DNA from: Prorocentrum cordatum
Lineage: Eukaryota; Sar; Dinophyceae; Prorocentrales; Prorocentraceae
Direction: 5' to 3'
DNA: 25,000 nucleotides
NCBI GenBank assembly: GCA_963575745.1
Contig: CAUYUJ010006322.1
Coordinates: 12,501 to 37,500 of the forward strand
The notes under the pieces were generated by a model, which worked only from the letters and a program-made list of their open reading frames with translations, did not search any database and was not told the origin of the DNA. A program made the position numbers and the translations under genes. Positions within the stretch are counted from its first letter, which is position 1. Each line of letters opens with the position of its first letter. Below, one piece after another: positions 9,080-18,310 of the stretch.

Positions 9080-10450
9080 GGGTTGCAGACGTGTTTGCAG
9101 ACTTCTACGAAGAGATTTACCGTCGCTCTACCAACGCCGACAGATCCACGACCGACCGCGCGATCGGCGCCACCCAACCAGCCATCCCATCCTTTGCCCA
9201 AGAACGAATTGCGCCAATCAGTGATTCATCGCAAAACAGGCAGATGCAGAGACGCGGCCGGCCTCCTGCAAGGCTGTTGAAAGCGCGCGCGGGGGGTGAG
9301 GGGGGGGGGGGCGATCGCGCAGCTGGAACTCTTCAACGACATTATCGCGCCTGAACAGACGCCGCCCGAGCAATGGAGGCGCGCCGCGATTGGCGTCGTC
9401 GCCAGGTCTGGCGGCCCGCGCTTACCCAGCAATTAATGGCCACTTGCTAGTCTGCCATTGCGCTACAAGCTGCTGTCTCGACTGCTACGCAGCGGGCTCG
9501 AAGCGCTTTTCGACTCGCATCAGTCCCCCGACCAAGCTGGCTCCCGCGGGGGCTCCTGCACAGAGGGCCGCCCTTTCACCGCGACCATGTTGCGCGCGTG
9601 TTCCTACGAATGGCAATTGCACTTGTTGGCGGCTGCCATCAATTTCAAACAGGCGCTCGACCGCGCGGGTCGCCGCGCGGGAAGCCCTGCGGGGGCGCAG
9701 CGTTCCGGCGCCGCGCGTCGCCCAACTGCGGAAGTTCAAATGTGGACAGGTGGCCGCGGGGTAGACAGACGTCATCAGCAGGAATTGCAACTTCGAATGC
9801 GGCGCCATTCGGGAGATCTGATCTGAGCATGCTCAGATCCTATCTCCCCGAGGCTTTGCTCGAGCACTTGCTCCGCCAATTCCAACCAACCTGGGTGCGA
9901 GAGGGTTTGGCGCGCAGCTGGGGCTCGCAAAACTTACGCTTCTGACAAATTTACGATTTGCTGACGATGTCCGACTACTCGCCCCCCAGTCTGCGCCAAT
10001 TCTAGTGCGCCCCGCGCGGCCTCGAGCGCGCGGCCGCGAAGCGCCGTTTTGAGCTGCGCTGGGACAGAACCATAATTTGTTCGCAAACATGAGCAGGAGA
10101 CGCGGGCAAATAACTAGTCGCGTCGACGTCGACGGGGGCGCGGTCGCCATCCTCAGCGCCGAACAGATCGCCAAGCATTTTGGGCTGGAAGCTGACGCCC
10201 CGCGACGTCCACCAGGCTGAGCTTTCCAGCGTACTGCCATGGGAAGTGCCCCGTTCAGCAAACGCCGAGACGAATTTTCAAGCAGCCGATATCCCTTTTT
10301 CATAGCAGGCTCAGACTTCAACGGCGCGGCGGCGCCAACTGTCATGCGCGGCTGCACCTCGTGGACGGTCACCAAGGACATGGTTTTAGTATTGAGATCC
10401 ACCCAGCGACACATGTCACGTCTCATAGTGAACGCGACCAGGTGACGAGG
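9080..10450 (+). pseudogene. LINE reverse transcriptase remnant
   Basis: The N-terminal end reads DVFADFYEEIYRRS (from 9088). A second frame from 9362 gives PPEQWRRAAIGVVARSGGP and, after a TAA near 9434, LPLRYKLLSRLLRSGLEALF, then DSHQSPDQAG and ATMLRACSYEWQLHLLAAAI. The third phase carries LTNLRFADDVRLLA with the catalytic FADD at 9957-9968. Further on come GLERAA.KRRFELRWDRTII (about 10018) and RRDEFSSSRYPFF with GCTSWTVTKDMVLVLRSTQR (10239-10445). These are hallmark RT and thumb/connection segments of LINEs. Use of all three frames plus stops shows that it is non-functional. The GDP-type motif before the palindrome at 9811-9848 is scrambled. Confidence 0.85.
9811..9848. repeat. 38-bp near-perfect palindrome inside the RT remnant
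   Basis: GATCTGAGCATGCTCAGATC (9820-9839) is a perfect 20-bp palindrome. Outside it GGGAGAT (9811-9817) pairs with ATCTCCC (9842-9848), leaving two unpaired bases on each side. It sits where related RTs would encode a QGDPIS-type motif, so it looks like a local rearrangement. Confidence 0.9.
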
Positions 10451-10560
10451 CAGCAACCAGACCGCACCAACCGACGACGCGTCCAGATCCGACCCAGGGC
10501 ACAGCGACGACGGACCAACCACAAAACAACTCCAACTACATCCGGCGGCAACTCAATTTC

Positions 10561-10870
10561 GACGACGCCGACGACGGCTCCGACCTTGAACTTTGGGGCG
10601 AATTTTTCCGCAGAGCGACATATGCAGCTACGGGGCGGGCAACGCACTCCTGAAGTCGAGGACGGGGCGACGTTGCGCCACGAGCGGAGATGTCGATGGG
10701 CAGGGCGCGCAGCAACGCAATCCCGACAGAGGTTGGCCCGACTTCGCTGCAGCCTGAAGCCCCGACGCCCGCGACTCGCGTCATGCTCGCCGCAGACATA
10801 GTGGTATTTAAGCGAGAACGCTGGAGCGACGACATCACGCAGCTCCTTCGCTCTACCTATACGACCACCC
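10561..10870 (+). pseudogene. LINE C-terminal region remnant
   Basis: DDADDGSDLELWGEFFRRAT (10561-10620) reads in one frame and ends in TGA. A second frame then ends with AADIVVFKRERWSDDITQLL (about 10789-10850). The last segment resembles the 'RP-R-RW-DDI' end of LINE ORF2 proteins. The frame change shows decay. Confidence 0.6.
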
Positions 10871-10907
10871 TTCGGGCGATAAGGAGGTTCGGGGGGGGCA
10901 ACGTCTC

Positions 10908-11125
10908 GCTCGATCGGTCCCACTATCGATCCCAGTATCGATCTCACTATCGGTCTCGCTCGATCGATCTCACCCGGTCGATCTCACAATCGATCTCACT
11001 CGATCTGTCTCTTTCAATCGATCTCACCGATGATTTGAGTATCGATTTCACGACCGATCTCACTACCGATCTCACAGTCGATCTCACATTCGTTACCACT
11101 ATCGATCTCACTATAGATATCACAA
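10908..11125. repeat. ATCGATCTCAC-type tandem repeat
   Basis: Irregular repeats of a roughly 10-14 bp unit (ATCGATCTCACT, CGATCTCAC) run for about 215 bp immediately after the LINE 3' end. Copies diverge and spacing varies. Confidence 0.85.
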
Positions 11126-11139
11126 TCGGTCTCACAACC

Positions 11140-12023
11140 AACGTCATCAGCATCAACATCACCGTCACCAACGTCATGAACATCATATCTATCATCATCA
11201 CCATGGGGACACCATCATCATCACCTCATCACCAACATCATCATCACCACCATCATCATCTGGACACCGTCAGCGTCACCATCATCATCCACATCATCAT
11301 CATCGGGACACCATCATCATCATCATCATCATCGGAACACTTCCATCATCATCATCAACACTATATCATCATCACCATGAACATCATCAACCTCATCGTC
11401 ACCGGGACGCCATCATCAGCATCATGAACAGGCATCCGCACCATCACCATCGGGGCACCATCATCCTCACCAACAACATCATCACCATCATCATCATCGG
11501 GATTCCATCATCCTCACCAATAGCATCAGCATCATCACCACCCTCATCGGGCCATCACCATCAAAATCATCATCATCACTTCAGCGTCAGCCTCATCATC
11601 AACATCATATCATCATCATCGGACGCCATCCTCGTCATCGCCATCATCAACATCATCATCTTCGGGGCACCATCTTCATCACCCGTTATCAACCGCATCA
11701 TCACCAACATCACATTTTTCGGGACACCATCATTATCATCATCTTCATCAACATCACCATATCATCATCATCATCAACATCATCCGGATCATCAGCATCA
11801 TCATCATCATCGTTACCAACACACCATCATTATCACCAACAACATCAACATCAACATCATCATCATCGGGACACCCTCATCACCACCACCATCACCATCA
11901 TCATTATCATCATCACCAACATCGTCAACATCATCATCTTCAGCAACATCATTATCATCATCGGGGCACCATCATCATCACCACCAACACCATCATCGTC
12001 AACATCACCAACATCATCGACAC

Positions 12024-12071
<48 letters not shown>

Positions 12072-12142
12072 AATCATACTCATCATCATCATCATCATCA
12101 TCATCGTCGTCATCATCATCATCATCATCATCGTCATCTGGG
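11140..12142. repeat. ~1-kb (ATC)n microsatellite with recurring GGGACACC words
   Basis: The stretch is dominated by ATC/CAT triplets with ACC, AAC and AGC variants. A GGGACACC or GGGGCACC word recurs at roughly 40-60 bp intervals (for example near 11205, 11304, 11450, 11719, 11866, 11959). The His/Ser-rich frame across it is low-complexity, not a gene. Confidence 0.95.
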
Positions 12143-12457
12143 CACCGACGGGACACCGGCGGGACACCGCGGGCCACCGGCCCCCGGAAAGGAATCATTT
12201 GGTCCAGCCGCGCCTCAGCCGGAGGCAGGACACCGGCGGGACACCGTGGGCCACTGGCCCCCGGAAAGGAATCATTTGGTCCGGCCGCGCCTCAGCCGCA
12301 GGCAGGACACCGGCGGGACACCGCGGGCCACCGGCCCCCGGAAAAGAATCATTTGGTCTGGTCGCGCTTTTGCCAAAAGCAAGACGCCGGCGGGACACCG
12401 CGGGCCCCAGGCCCCCGGAAAGGAATCATTTGGTCCGGCCGCGCCTCAGCCGGAAGA
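12143..12457. repeat. 77-bp minisatellite, four copies
   Basis: The word GGAATCATTTGGTC starts at 12191, 12268, 12345 (as AGAATC...) and 12422, which is exactly 77 bp each time. Each unit contains GGACACCGGCGGGACACC, GCCACCGGCCCCCGG and GCGCCTCAGCCG-like blocks; copy 3 is the most diverged. Since 77 is not a multiple of three, the continuous open frame through the array is not evidence of a repeat protein. Confidence 0.95.
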
Positions 12458-12459
12458 GA

Positions 12460-13010
12460 TTGTCTTCTCGCCCGCCCAAGCAGTTTCGCCTCGCCCACAC
12501 GTGCGGCACGCACGAACACGAAACCGAAACCGATTTCCTGGTAGGGGGGCTCTCCGTTCCACTTCGATCTCACCCCTTCACCTCCGATTTGTACAGGGGA
12601 CAACAATACAAATTGGGTACAACTTGCCACGAACACTGTATTCAGTCGCTGGAGAAAAACTCCATCGCCCACTCCAACGTTTAACTACTCTTGACTATCA
12701 TATGTGGCCCATCTGCCCCCCAGCGCGTGCCGGCGCGCGTCCGCGGCACATTTAGGCAGCACCTACTCCGTTGTCTCCTGGCTTTCCTTCCCACCGTTTC
12801 TCTTTCTTCTCACCCGTGACCCCGCGACGGCAGGGGAGCCGAAGGAAGGTGCAGTGCGAGCGCGGGGAGAGCGCTACTGCCAAGACCCCATACCAGCCGA
12901 AAGGATCAGGCCCCCTGAGCCTGCAAACTTTCCTTCCCCCCCACCCCCCCAGCGAGGACTTGCCAAGCGTCGCGCAAAGGCGCCGCCAAGAAAGCCAGTT
13001 GGAGGCACGA
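12460..13010. other. Intergenic stretch with no recognisable gene
   Basis: Mixed GC-rich sequence between the minisatellite and an AGG tract. Frames on both strands have no recognisable domain. Confidence 0.4.
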
Positions 13011-13021
13011 GGAGGGAAGTA

Positions 13022-13125
13022 AGAGCGAAGCAGAAGAGGAGAAGGAGGAGGAGAAGGAGGAGGAGAAGGAGGAGGAGAAGGAGGAGGAGAAGGAGAAGCA
13101 GAAGGAGCAGAAGGAAAAGGACGAA
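13022..13125. repeat. (GGAGAA)/(AGG)n polypurine microsatellite
   Basis: Nearly pure purine GGA/GAA triplets for about 100 bp. Confidence 0.93.
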
Positions 13126-13224
13126 AACGAGCAGGAACCGGGGCCCGGAACTCCGTGGCCGCGCATGTGGGGCGGCGTTTTTCTTTGATGCCGCTGCGTT
13201 CAAGGCGTCGACGGCAAGGCAGCC

Positions 13225-13380
13225 TTAAGTCGGGCGTGTCCCTCCATAGAAGGAATGTTCAAAAATAGTCAGATAGTCTGGGGACGATCTGTTTTTTTTT
13301 TTCTGTCTATATTTGAATATTGTTTGACGAAGCTCGATTATTCGTCCAAATCCGCCCGTTGGGGGACATGCCCGACCTAA
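13225..13380. mobile_element. Short TIR element (MITE-like), copy 1, 156 bp
   Basis: The left end TTAAGTCGGGCGTGTCCC is inversely repeated at the right end, whose reverse complement starts TTAGGTCGGGCATGTCCC. AGGCAGCC flanks it directly on both sides (13217-13224 and 13381-13388), a perfect 8-bp target duplication. The interior is AT-rich, with a T10 run and AAATAGTCAG. It has no coding capacity, so any movement would need a transposase from elsewhere. Copies 2 and 3 lie at 17270 and 19304. Confidence 0.88.
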
Positions 13381-13585
13381 AGGCAGCCTCGCGACACGGG
13401 GTTGCCTGACGGGGGGGAGACGGCGAAGAAGTGGGTCAGACGGGGAGCGTCCTTCAGGGAATGCTGCTGCCGTTCCACCGTCTTCCGATGGGTGTCCTCC
13501 CCATCCCCCCCGGCGTTGGCCACGGCGGATGGGATCTGTGGCGTCGGGAACCATCATCCTGACATTGCCACCAGCATGGAATTGG

Positions 13586-13682
13586 ACGGACGAGGAAGAG
13601 GAGGAGGAGAAGGAGGAGGAGAAGAAGGATAAGGAGGAAAAGGAGGACAAGGAGGAGGAGGAGGAGGAGGAGGAGGAGGATT
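13586..13682. repeat. (GGA)n polypurine microsatellite
   Basis: AGG/GAG triplets with a few GAT and CAA interruptions. GA-rich, less ordered sequence continues to about 13910. Confidence 0.9.
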
Positions 13683-13926
13683 GCCGGGAGAAGCAAGAGG
13701 ACGAGCAGAAAACGTGAACATGAGTAGGGGGCATGGGGAGGGCGTTGGAGGCGAATGAGGATGGGAGGAGGCGGGAAGGGAGGGGGAGCAGGCAGGCAGA
13801 GGGAGAGAGTACAGGGGAGCCAGGCTGGCAGAGGGAGGAGGGGAGGTAAAGAATGGCGAAAGGGGAAGGGGGAGGGAGCGAGCGAGGGGAGGGAGAAGGG
13901 TTGGATGACGGGGGGCGAAGGCAACG

Positions 13927-14385
13927 AAGACGCCCCCAAGCGGACCCCAAGTCGGCCCAAGACCTTTTCAAGACAACCGACGAGGGCTCCAAGGCTGCCT
14001 CAGGCAGGTCCAAGGGAGCCCACAAGGCTCCCAAGAGAATCCCCAGATGGTCCCAGGAAGCCTCCCAAAGATCCCTCACGGCTCCACACTGCCTAAGTTA
14101 ATGCCTGGGAGACCCCCAAAGCGTCCCAAGTGGGAAACAAGGTGACGTCCAAGAGGCTAGAATCATACAATTCTTTCGGAAAAACACACGCTTTTACCGC
14201 ATCTCTTTGGTCGGTTTCTTCTGCGCCCGAGATGGCCCAAGAGGCCTCCAAGTCCGCTCCAAGGCGGCCCAAGACGCCCCCAAGCGGACCCCGAGACGGT
14301 CGAAGACCCCTCCAAGACAACCGACGAGGGCCCCAAGGTTGCCTCAGGCAAGCCCCAGGGAGCCCCACAAGGCTTCCAAGAGAGG
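13927..14385. repeat. Two 10-11 bp CAAGNNGGCCC arrays in a direct duplication
   Basis: A segment of about 110 bp at 13927-14040 recurs at 14271-14384, about 345 bp apart. Both contain CCCCCAAGCGGACCCC, AAGACAACCGACGAGGG, GCCTCAGGCA and AAGGCT.CCAAGAGA in order. Within each, CAAG words fall every 10-12 bp. The second array extends left to about 14229. About 130 bp of non-repetitive sequence (14100-14228) separates them. Confidence 0.85.
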
Positions 14386-14445
14386 CCTCAAGATCCGCAG
14401 CCATCTGGCTCAAACGTGAAACGCCAACGTACGCGCCTCACCGGA

Positions 14446-14461
14446 CTAACTTTTCCTCGAG
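14446..14461 (+). promoter_or_regulatory. Possible spliced-leader acceptor before the secreted-protein gene
   Basis: CTAAC (14446-14450, branch-point-like) is followed by TTTTCCTC and AG at 14460-14461, 14 bases before the ATG at 14476. Dinoflagellate mRNAs are generally trans-spliced at such AG sites. This is inference from the sequence alone. Confidence 0.35.
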
Positions 14462-14475
14462 TCTGCCTTTCTGAC

Positions 14476-16149
14476 ATGCACGCCACGATGGCCCGGACGG
14501 CGCCTGCCCGAGCGTGCTTGCTGATCCATCTCCTCGCCCACGGCGTCTTCGGCACGACCGCAGCTGCGGAGGTCGACCCTCAGCAGGACACCGTGCTCCT
14601 GCAGCTCGGCACGGACGCCACCAGCTTCGACCTCGGCCGCGTCAGTTCCCCGAAGGGTACCACGGGCACTACGGTTTGGACGTTACTGGCTCGGCAAACG
14701 TACCCGTATTTATTCAGCAATGGGGAGTGGTCGAAAAACGCCGGAGATCCTGGAAATGACAATTATGCCATTCTGGATCAACTGGAAACTTTTCGCAGCG
14801 GCGACGGGAAGTTCACGTTCAAATTGAGCTGGCCAGGTTCTGGATTGCAGGACCAAGTATGGAAGCAATCGCTCAACCCAGTTACTTCAGGGCAGCAGTC
14901 AACCAGGCCAGTTGCAGGCTATGAGGCGGTGTCTATCCATTACACAACCCGGTCGTGGGGAGGGTTGGAAGGATCGCAGTACGCGCTCTTGGACGGGAGC
15001 GTGGCCAGCGGTGCCTGGTTTTACGCAGTTGGTGCTTTCCATTACTGGAACGGTGGCATTCCCGGCCCTGATCACACTTTAAGTGCCGTGCCCAAAGTCG
15101 AGCTCTACGTGGCGGCTTCGCCAACGCCAGCACCAACTCAGGCTGCGACGCAGGCATGCCCGGCCAACTTCGCGATCAGTATTTCGCCTACAAAATGCAT
15201 CTCTTCTCCCCAGCAGACTGACTCAATTGTGGTGCGGAATTGCGATGACGATGGGCGAGTCCAGCTTGATTGCCAGGACATCGAGCAGCATTGCAGTCAA
15301 CTGGGAGGGTATTTGGCAACAGAGAATGATTTGGATATGTTCCCATCCGCCCTCCAACAATTCGGGCAGGGATGGTGGATGACACTTTCCAACGGGCTTG
15401 ATGATGCCGATCTCTTTTATTACTTCAGTGATGGTTCAAAGCAAAGCATGTCACACCGATTCACATGTTGCGGCCATAACAACAGAAAGTTCGCGTGCAT
15501 CTACGACCTACCCACGCCGGTACCGACGCTGGCGCCTACGCCGGCACCAACGCCCGCGCCGACGCCTGCACCGACCCCGGTACCGACGCTGGCGCCTACG
15601 CCGGCACCAACGCCCGCGCCGACGCCTGCACCGACCCCGGTGCCGACGCCTGCCCCTACGCCAGCCCGTACGCCTGCAGCGATTGCTGCTGCAGTCGGGG
15701 ATCCTCACCTGGTAAATATACACGGGGAGCGTTTTGATCTCCTCAAAGATGGCAGGCACTTGCTGGTCGAGGTCCCACAGTTTGCAGCGGAGAGCGCGAC
15801 GCTCCTGGCCGTCGCGGCCGTGGCACAGCGTTGTGGCGACGCATGCTCGGACGTTTACTTTGTATCCATTAATGTGACCGGTAAGTGGGCGGACGACGTG
15901 CGCGAGGGCGGCTTCCATTACACGGCCAAGCAGCCGCAGGCCCATCGAAAGGGAACGGGCTGGATGAGCTTCCACAGCATTAAATTGAAGACCGTATGGG
16001 GCCGTACTGGCGGAGGCATTCCCAACCTGAATATGTTTGCCAAGAACTTGGGCAAGTCGGGGTATCCAGTCGGTGGTTTGCTCGGCGGTGGGGACCATTC
16101 CTCCGTCACCAATCCCGATTTGCGCTGCAAGCGCTACCTCGCATTTTAA
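14476..16149 (+). CDS. Secreted lectin-like / vWD-like domain protein (557 aa)
   Basis: This is the only clearly intact gene. The ATG at 14476 (or 14488, in frame) precedes an N-terminal signal peptide ([20 protein letters not shown]). Residues about 36-213 form a domain with [33 protein letters not shown] and ending VELYV, a type I associate with dinoflagellate extracellular proteins. Residues about 228-345 are Cys-rich with [13 protein letters not shown] and FACIYDL, resembling a C-type-lectin-like fold. Residues 346-400 are a TPAPTPAP linker built from a perfect 60-bp duplication. Residues about 407-557 start [17 protein letters not shown], a von Willebrand D-like opening, then continue with NVTGKWAD and [13 protein letters not shown] to the TAA. 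Probable role: cell-surface or extracellular carbohydrate or matrix binding; ligand unknown. No intron is visible. Confidence 0.88.
   Translation: MHATMARTAPARACLLIHLLAHGVFGTTAAAEVDPQQDTVLLQLGTDATSFDLGRVSSPKGTTGTTVWTLLARQTYPYLFSNGEWSKNAGDPGNDNYAILDQLETFRSGDGKFTFKLSWPGSGLQDQVWKQSLNPVTSGQQSTRPVAGYEAVSIHYTTRSWGGLEGSQYALLDGSVASGAWFYAVGAFHYWNGGIPGPDHTLSAVPKVELYVAASPTPAPTQAATQACPANFAISISPTKCISSPQQTDSIVVRNCDDDGRVQLDCQDIEQHCSQLGGYLATENDLDMFPSALQQFGQGWWMTLSNGLDDADLFYYFSDGSKQSMSHRFTCCGHNNRKFACIYDLPTPVPTLAPTPAPTPAPTPAPTPVPTLAPTPAPTPAPTPAPTPVPTPAPTPARTPAAIAAAVGDPHLVNIHGERFDLLKDGRHLLVEVPQFAAESATLLAVAAVAQRCGDACSDVYFVSINVTGKWADDVREGGFHYTAKQPQAHRKGTGWMSFHSIKLKTVWGRTGGGIPNLNMFAKNLGKSGYPVGGLLGGGDHSSVTNPDLRCKRYLAF
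15517..15660 (+). repeat. In-frame 60-bp tandem repeat encoding the Thr-Pro-Ala linker
   Basis: 15517-15576 and 15577-15636 are identical (20 codons each), followed by a partial, diverged third unit. The near identity at DNA level indicates recent expansion of the linker. Confidence 0.95.
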
Positions 16150-16540
16150 GTGGACCCAGGACTCAGGACTCAGGACAGAAAATTCATGCGCGAACCAAGC
16201 ATGTCCATCTTTCGTTCAAGTGCCGTGTGGGAGAAGTAATGCTGGGTTTTTTTAGTTGCGTGGCACTGCAGCCCAAGGTAGCAGCGCATTTTCACGCAGC
16301 AATGTTCAGCGAGCTGCAGCCCAAGGTAGCAGCTCGTGTACAGTGCTGGCCGCTGCATCCCCGGCACCTTCTGCTGAGAACACAAGCCATTGTGGTTCTT
16401 TCAGCGCAAGCACGCCATGAACGCCGTCTGCAGGCGTTTGGCCTCTGACACTCTCGGACGTAAGCGGACTGCGTTCTTGGGAGGTGTGTGGGACTCATTT
16501 TGTCGCCTCATCCTCGCGAGGTGTGAGGAAAAAAAAAGAG
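16150..16540. other. Downstream region of the secreted-protein gene
   Basis: No gene seen. CTGCAGCCCAAGGTAGCAGC occurs twice, at 16266-16285 and 16314-16333. The second copy is flanked so that GAGCTGC and GCAGCTC can pair. A GGACTCA duplication lies at about 16162-16175. This is probably 3' untranslated or intergenic sequence. Confidence 0.5.
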
Positions 16541-16544
16541 AGAG

Positions 16545-16640
16545 GCCTCACAGGGTCCGAGGACGCCTCTCAAAGGACGTCTCCCAAGAGAGGCCTCAGA
16601 GGGTCACAGGATACCTCCTAGGACGACAAAACAGAGAGGC
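16545..16640. repeat. 10-11 bp GAGGCCTC/CCAAGAG repeat array
   Basis: Words such as AGAGAGGCCTC, GAGGACGCCTCTC and CCCAAGAGAGGCCTCAGAGGG recur about every 10-20 bp. It belongs to the same loose family as the arrays at 13.9, 21.6, 23.6 and 24.7 kb. Confidence 0.65.
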
Positions 16641-16643
16641 CAC

Positions 16644-17100
16644 GACGATGTCACTATCGACGATTGGTGCGCAGCCCTCCTCATTCCCTTCAGAGGCTTC
16701 TGCAACGACCTCCGGCCGCAGTATATCGACCGCATCGTCGACGCAATTGTCACTCTGCGAGCGGAGCCTCAGTGGCTCCCCAGTCTCGACGCAGCCTTCA
16801 TCAAGCAGTGGGGTCGCCAGCACCCCGAAGACTCGGAACGACTCTTGCGCGACTGGCTGCCTAAGTGGAACCTCCACACCTCGCGTGCTGATGCCCCCAT
16901 CGCCATCTCAGCTTGGTGCACAGCACTCGGCATACCGTTCGACAAACACCTCTCGGCCGCTCGCCTGTCCGACTTCATAGAGAAGATCGTCGACCGCGTC
17001 CGCCTTCTGCTGTGCATTCCAACATGGGAACTCCCTCTCCGTCTCGCCGCGGTTGTCCCCTACCGCTCTCTCCAGCCGTCCCTGCCTGCATTCACAGGTC
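16644..17100 (+). pseudogene. Unrecognised coding remnant with an internal ~83-residue repeat
   Basis: One plus-strand frame is open from 16527 to 17324 and has coding-like, GC3-rich codons between about 16644 and 17100. It contains two related segments 83 residues apart. The first is DDWCAALLIPFRGF followed by YIDRIVDAIVTL; the second is SAWCTALGIPFDKH followed by FIEKIVDRVRLLL. Shared features are W-C-x-AL-x-IPF and an I-x-IVD-x-(I/V) helix. There is no convincing start codon in context, and the frame runs into TIR element copy 2 at 17270, which suggests a truncated gene. I do not recognise the family. Confidence 0.4.
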
Positions 17101-17269
17101 GGGGTTCGTGGCAACATCAGGTTTCTCGACAGCGGGCTCTCGGGGATCCCTGGGCCCTGGGTCTGCGCCCCGGGCGCTCCTCGAGCACTCGGGCGCAGCG
17201 CAGGCCCAGAAGGAGCCTGCGCCATCACCCACGATTGTCACGGCACTTCCAAGGAGGGCATCGATCATT

Positions 17270-17428
17270 TTGTGTCGGGCCTGTCCCTCTACAGGAGGAA
17301 TATTTCAAAATAGTCAGAAAGTAGTCCGGGGACGGCTGTCTAAGTATTTTTTACCATGTTTGGATGTTCTTTGACTATGTTTAACTGTTCGTCCCAAATC
17401 CGCCTGTGGGAGGACATGCCCGACCTAA
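17270..17428. mobile_element. Short TIR element (MITE-like), copy 2, 159 bp
   Basis: It begins TTGTGTCGGGCCTGTCCC and ends with the complement of TTAGGTCGGGCATGTCC. The inverted match continues inwards through ACAGG and GGAT. Flanks are CGATCATT (17262-17269) and CGATAATT (17429-17436), an 8-bp duplication with one mismatch. The interior shares AAATAGTCAGAAAGTAGTC and GACTATGTTTAAC with the other copies. Non-coding. Confidence 0.88.
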
Positions 17429-17436
17429 CGATAATT

Positions 17437-18085
17437 GTTTGTTTCGTTTCTCGTCCTTTTAGGTCCTCTGTAGGGCTCTGGGGTCTTCCAGGGACCTTCT
17501 TGAAGCCTCCGGAGGGATAGAAACGGCGCTGTCGTCATCGTCCTGTTCCTCCGTCTCTCCCTCCTCCTGGGAGGGGCGGGGGCGATGCGGCAGGATGAGA
17601 CGGGCAGATCAGCATTGTTCATTTCCGCTAGCTGCAATTCTGATCCTCCCTTTGCAGCACATTTAAACCTGACGCTGTCAAGCTCGTATCATGCAATATC
17701 GAATCGGAGTCTTGCCAGGGTGTGTTAATTCAGCTCAGGACAGTTCATCTCCATACAAATCAATCCACCTCAGAGCGAGGCGCTTCAGGGGGGGGCCAGC
17801 CACAGGGCGGCGACGATGTTATGAGATATGATGAGTCGTCTTCGAGGATCGAAGGAGTTGATATCTCTTCGGCGGAAGGCGGCGGAACCAACACGAGGCC
17901 GTCCCCGTCGGCGGAGGGCCGGTCGTCGCAAGTCGGCGGGAATAGCAATCGGCCTCCCAAGAGATGGCAAGGTTGTTTCGCTAAGGATTTTTGAGCCCGC
18001 CATGCCACCTCGTCCTCATTGCGTCAACCTGTGCCGCTCCCCCCGCCAGGCAAAATCTAGATGTTTCCCTTTTCTCCTGGAGACG
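17437..18085. other. Spacer with no recognisable gene
   Basis: Mixed sequence. Short frames on both strands lack domains. Around 17455-17520 there are weak 10-11 bp CTCT/GGG-type repeats. Confidence 0.4.
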
Positions 18086-18087
18086 TG

Positions 18088-18310
18088 TCCCAGGATCCCA
18101 AGGCGTCGGCGTGCACGTGCACTCGCTCCTCTGGCTTCGGGGGATCCCTCCCTAGGGCCACCTGCCCCCGCATCCCAGTCGTCGGCGGGCACGTGCACTC
18201 GCTCCTCTGGCTTCGGGGGACCCCTCCCTAGGGTCACCTGGCCCCAGTATCCCAGTCGTCGGCGGGCACGTGCACTCTCTCCTCTGGCTTCGGGGGATCG
18301 CCCCCTAGGA
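18088..18310. repeat. ~77-bp minisatellite, three copies
   Basis: GCACTCGCTCCTCTGGCTTC recurs at 18119, 18195 and 18272 (CTCTCTCC in the last), giving periods of 76 and 77 bp. Each unit also has CTTCGGGGGA, CCTAGG and CGTCGGCG.GCACGTGC. The sequence is unrelated to the 77-bp array at 12143. Confidence 0.93.

Larger units (their letters stand above)
7640..10880 (+). mobile_element. Degenerate non-LTR retrotransposon (LINE), endonuclease plus reverse transcriptase
   Basis: The plus strand carries, in order, an APE-like (EEP family) endonuclease remnant, a linker, a reverse transcriptase remnant with FADD, and a C-terminal region ending in RERWSDDITQLL. This is the usual order of LINE ORF2 proteins, and matches a type I associate with dinoflagellate genomes. 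The reading frame is broken many times, so the copy is dead. The 5' boundary is a guess: coding similarity is convincing only from about 7850. The 3' end is taken just before the ATCGATCTCAC repeat array at about 10910. No poly(A) tail or target duplication was found. Confidence 0.8.

Noticed and set aside
11424-12755. 443-codon plus-strand frame (His/Ser-rich)
   Set aside because: It is a product of the ATC microsatellite and of the 77-bp array, whose unit is stop-free in all three plus-strand frames; the unit length is not a multiple of three.
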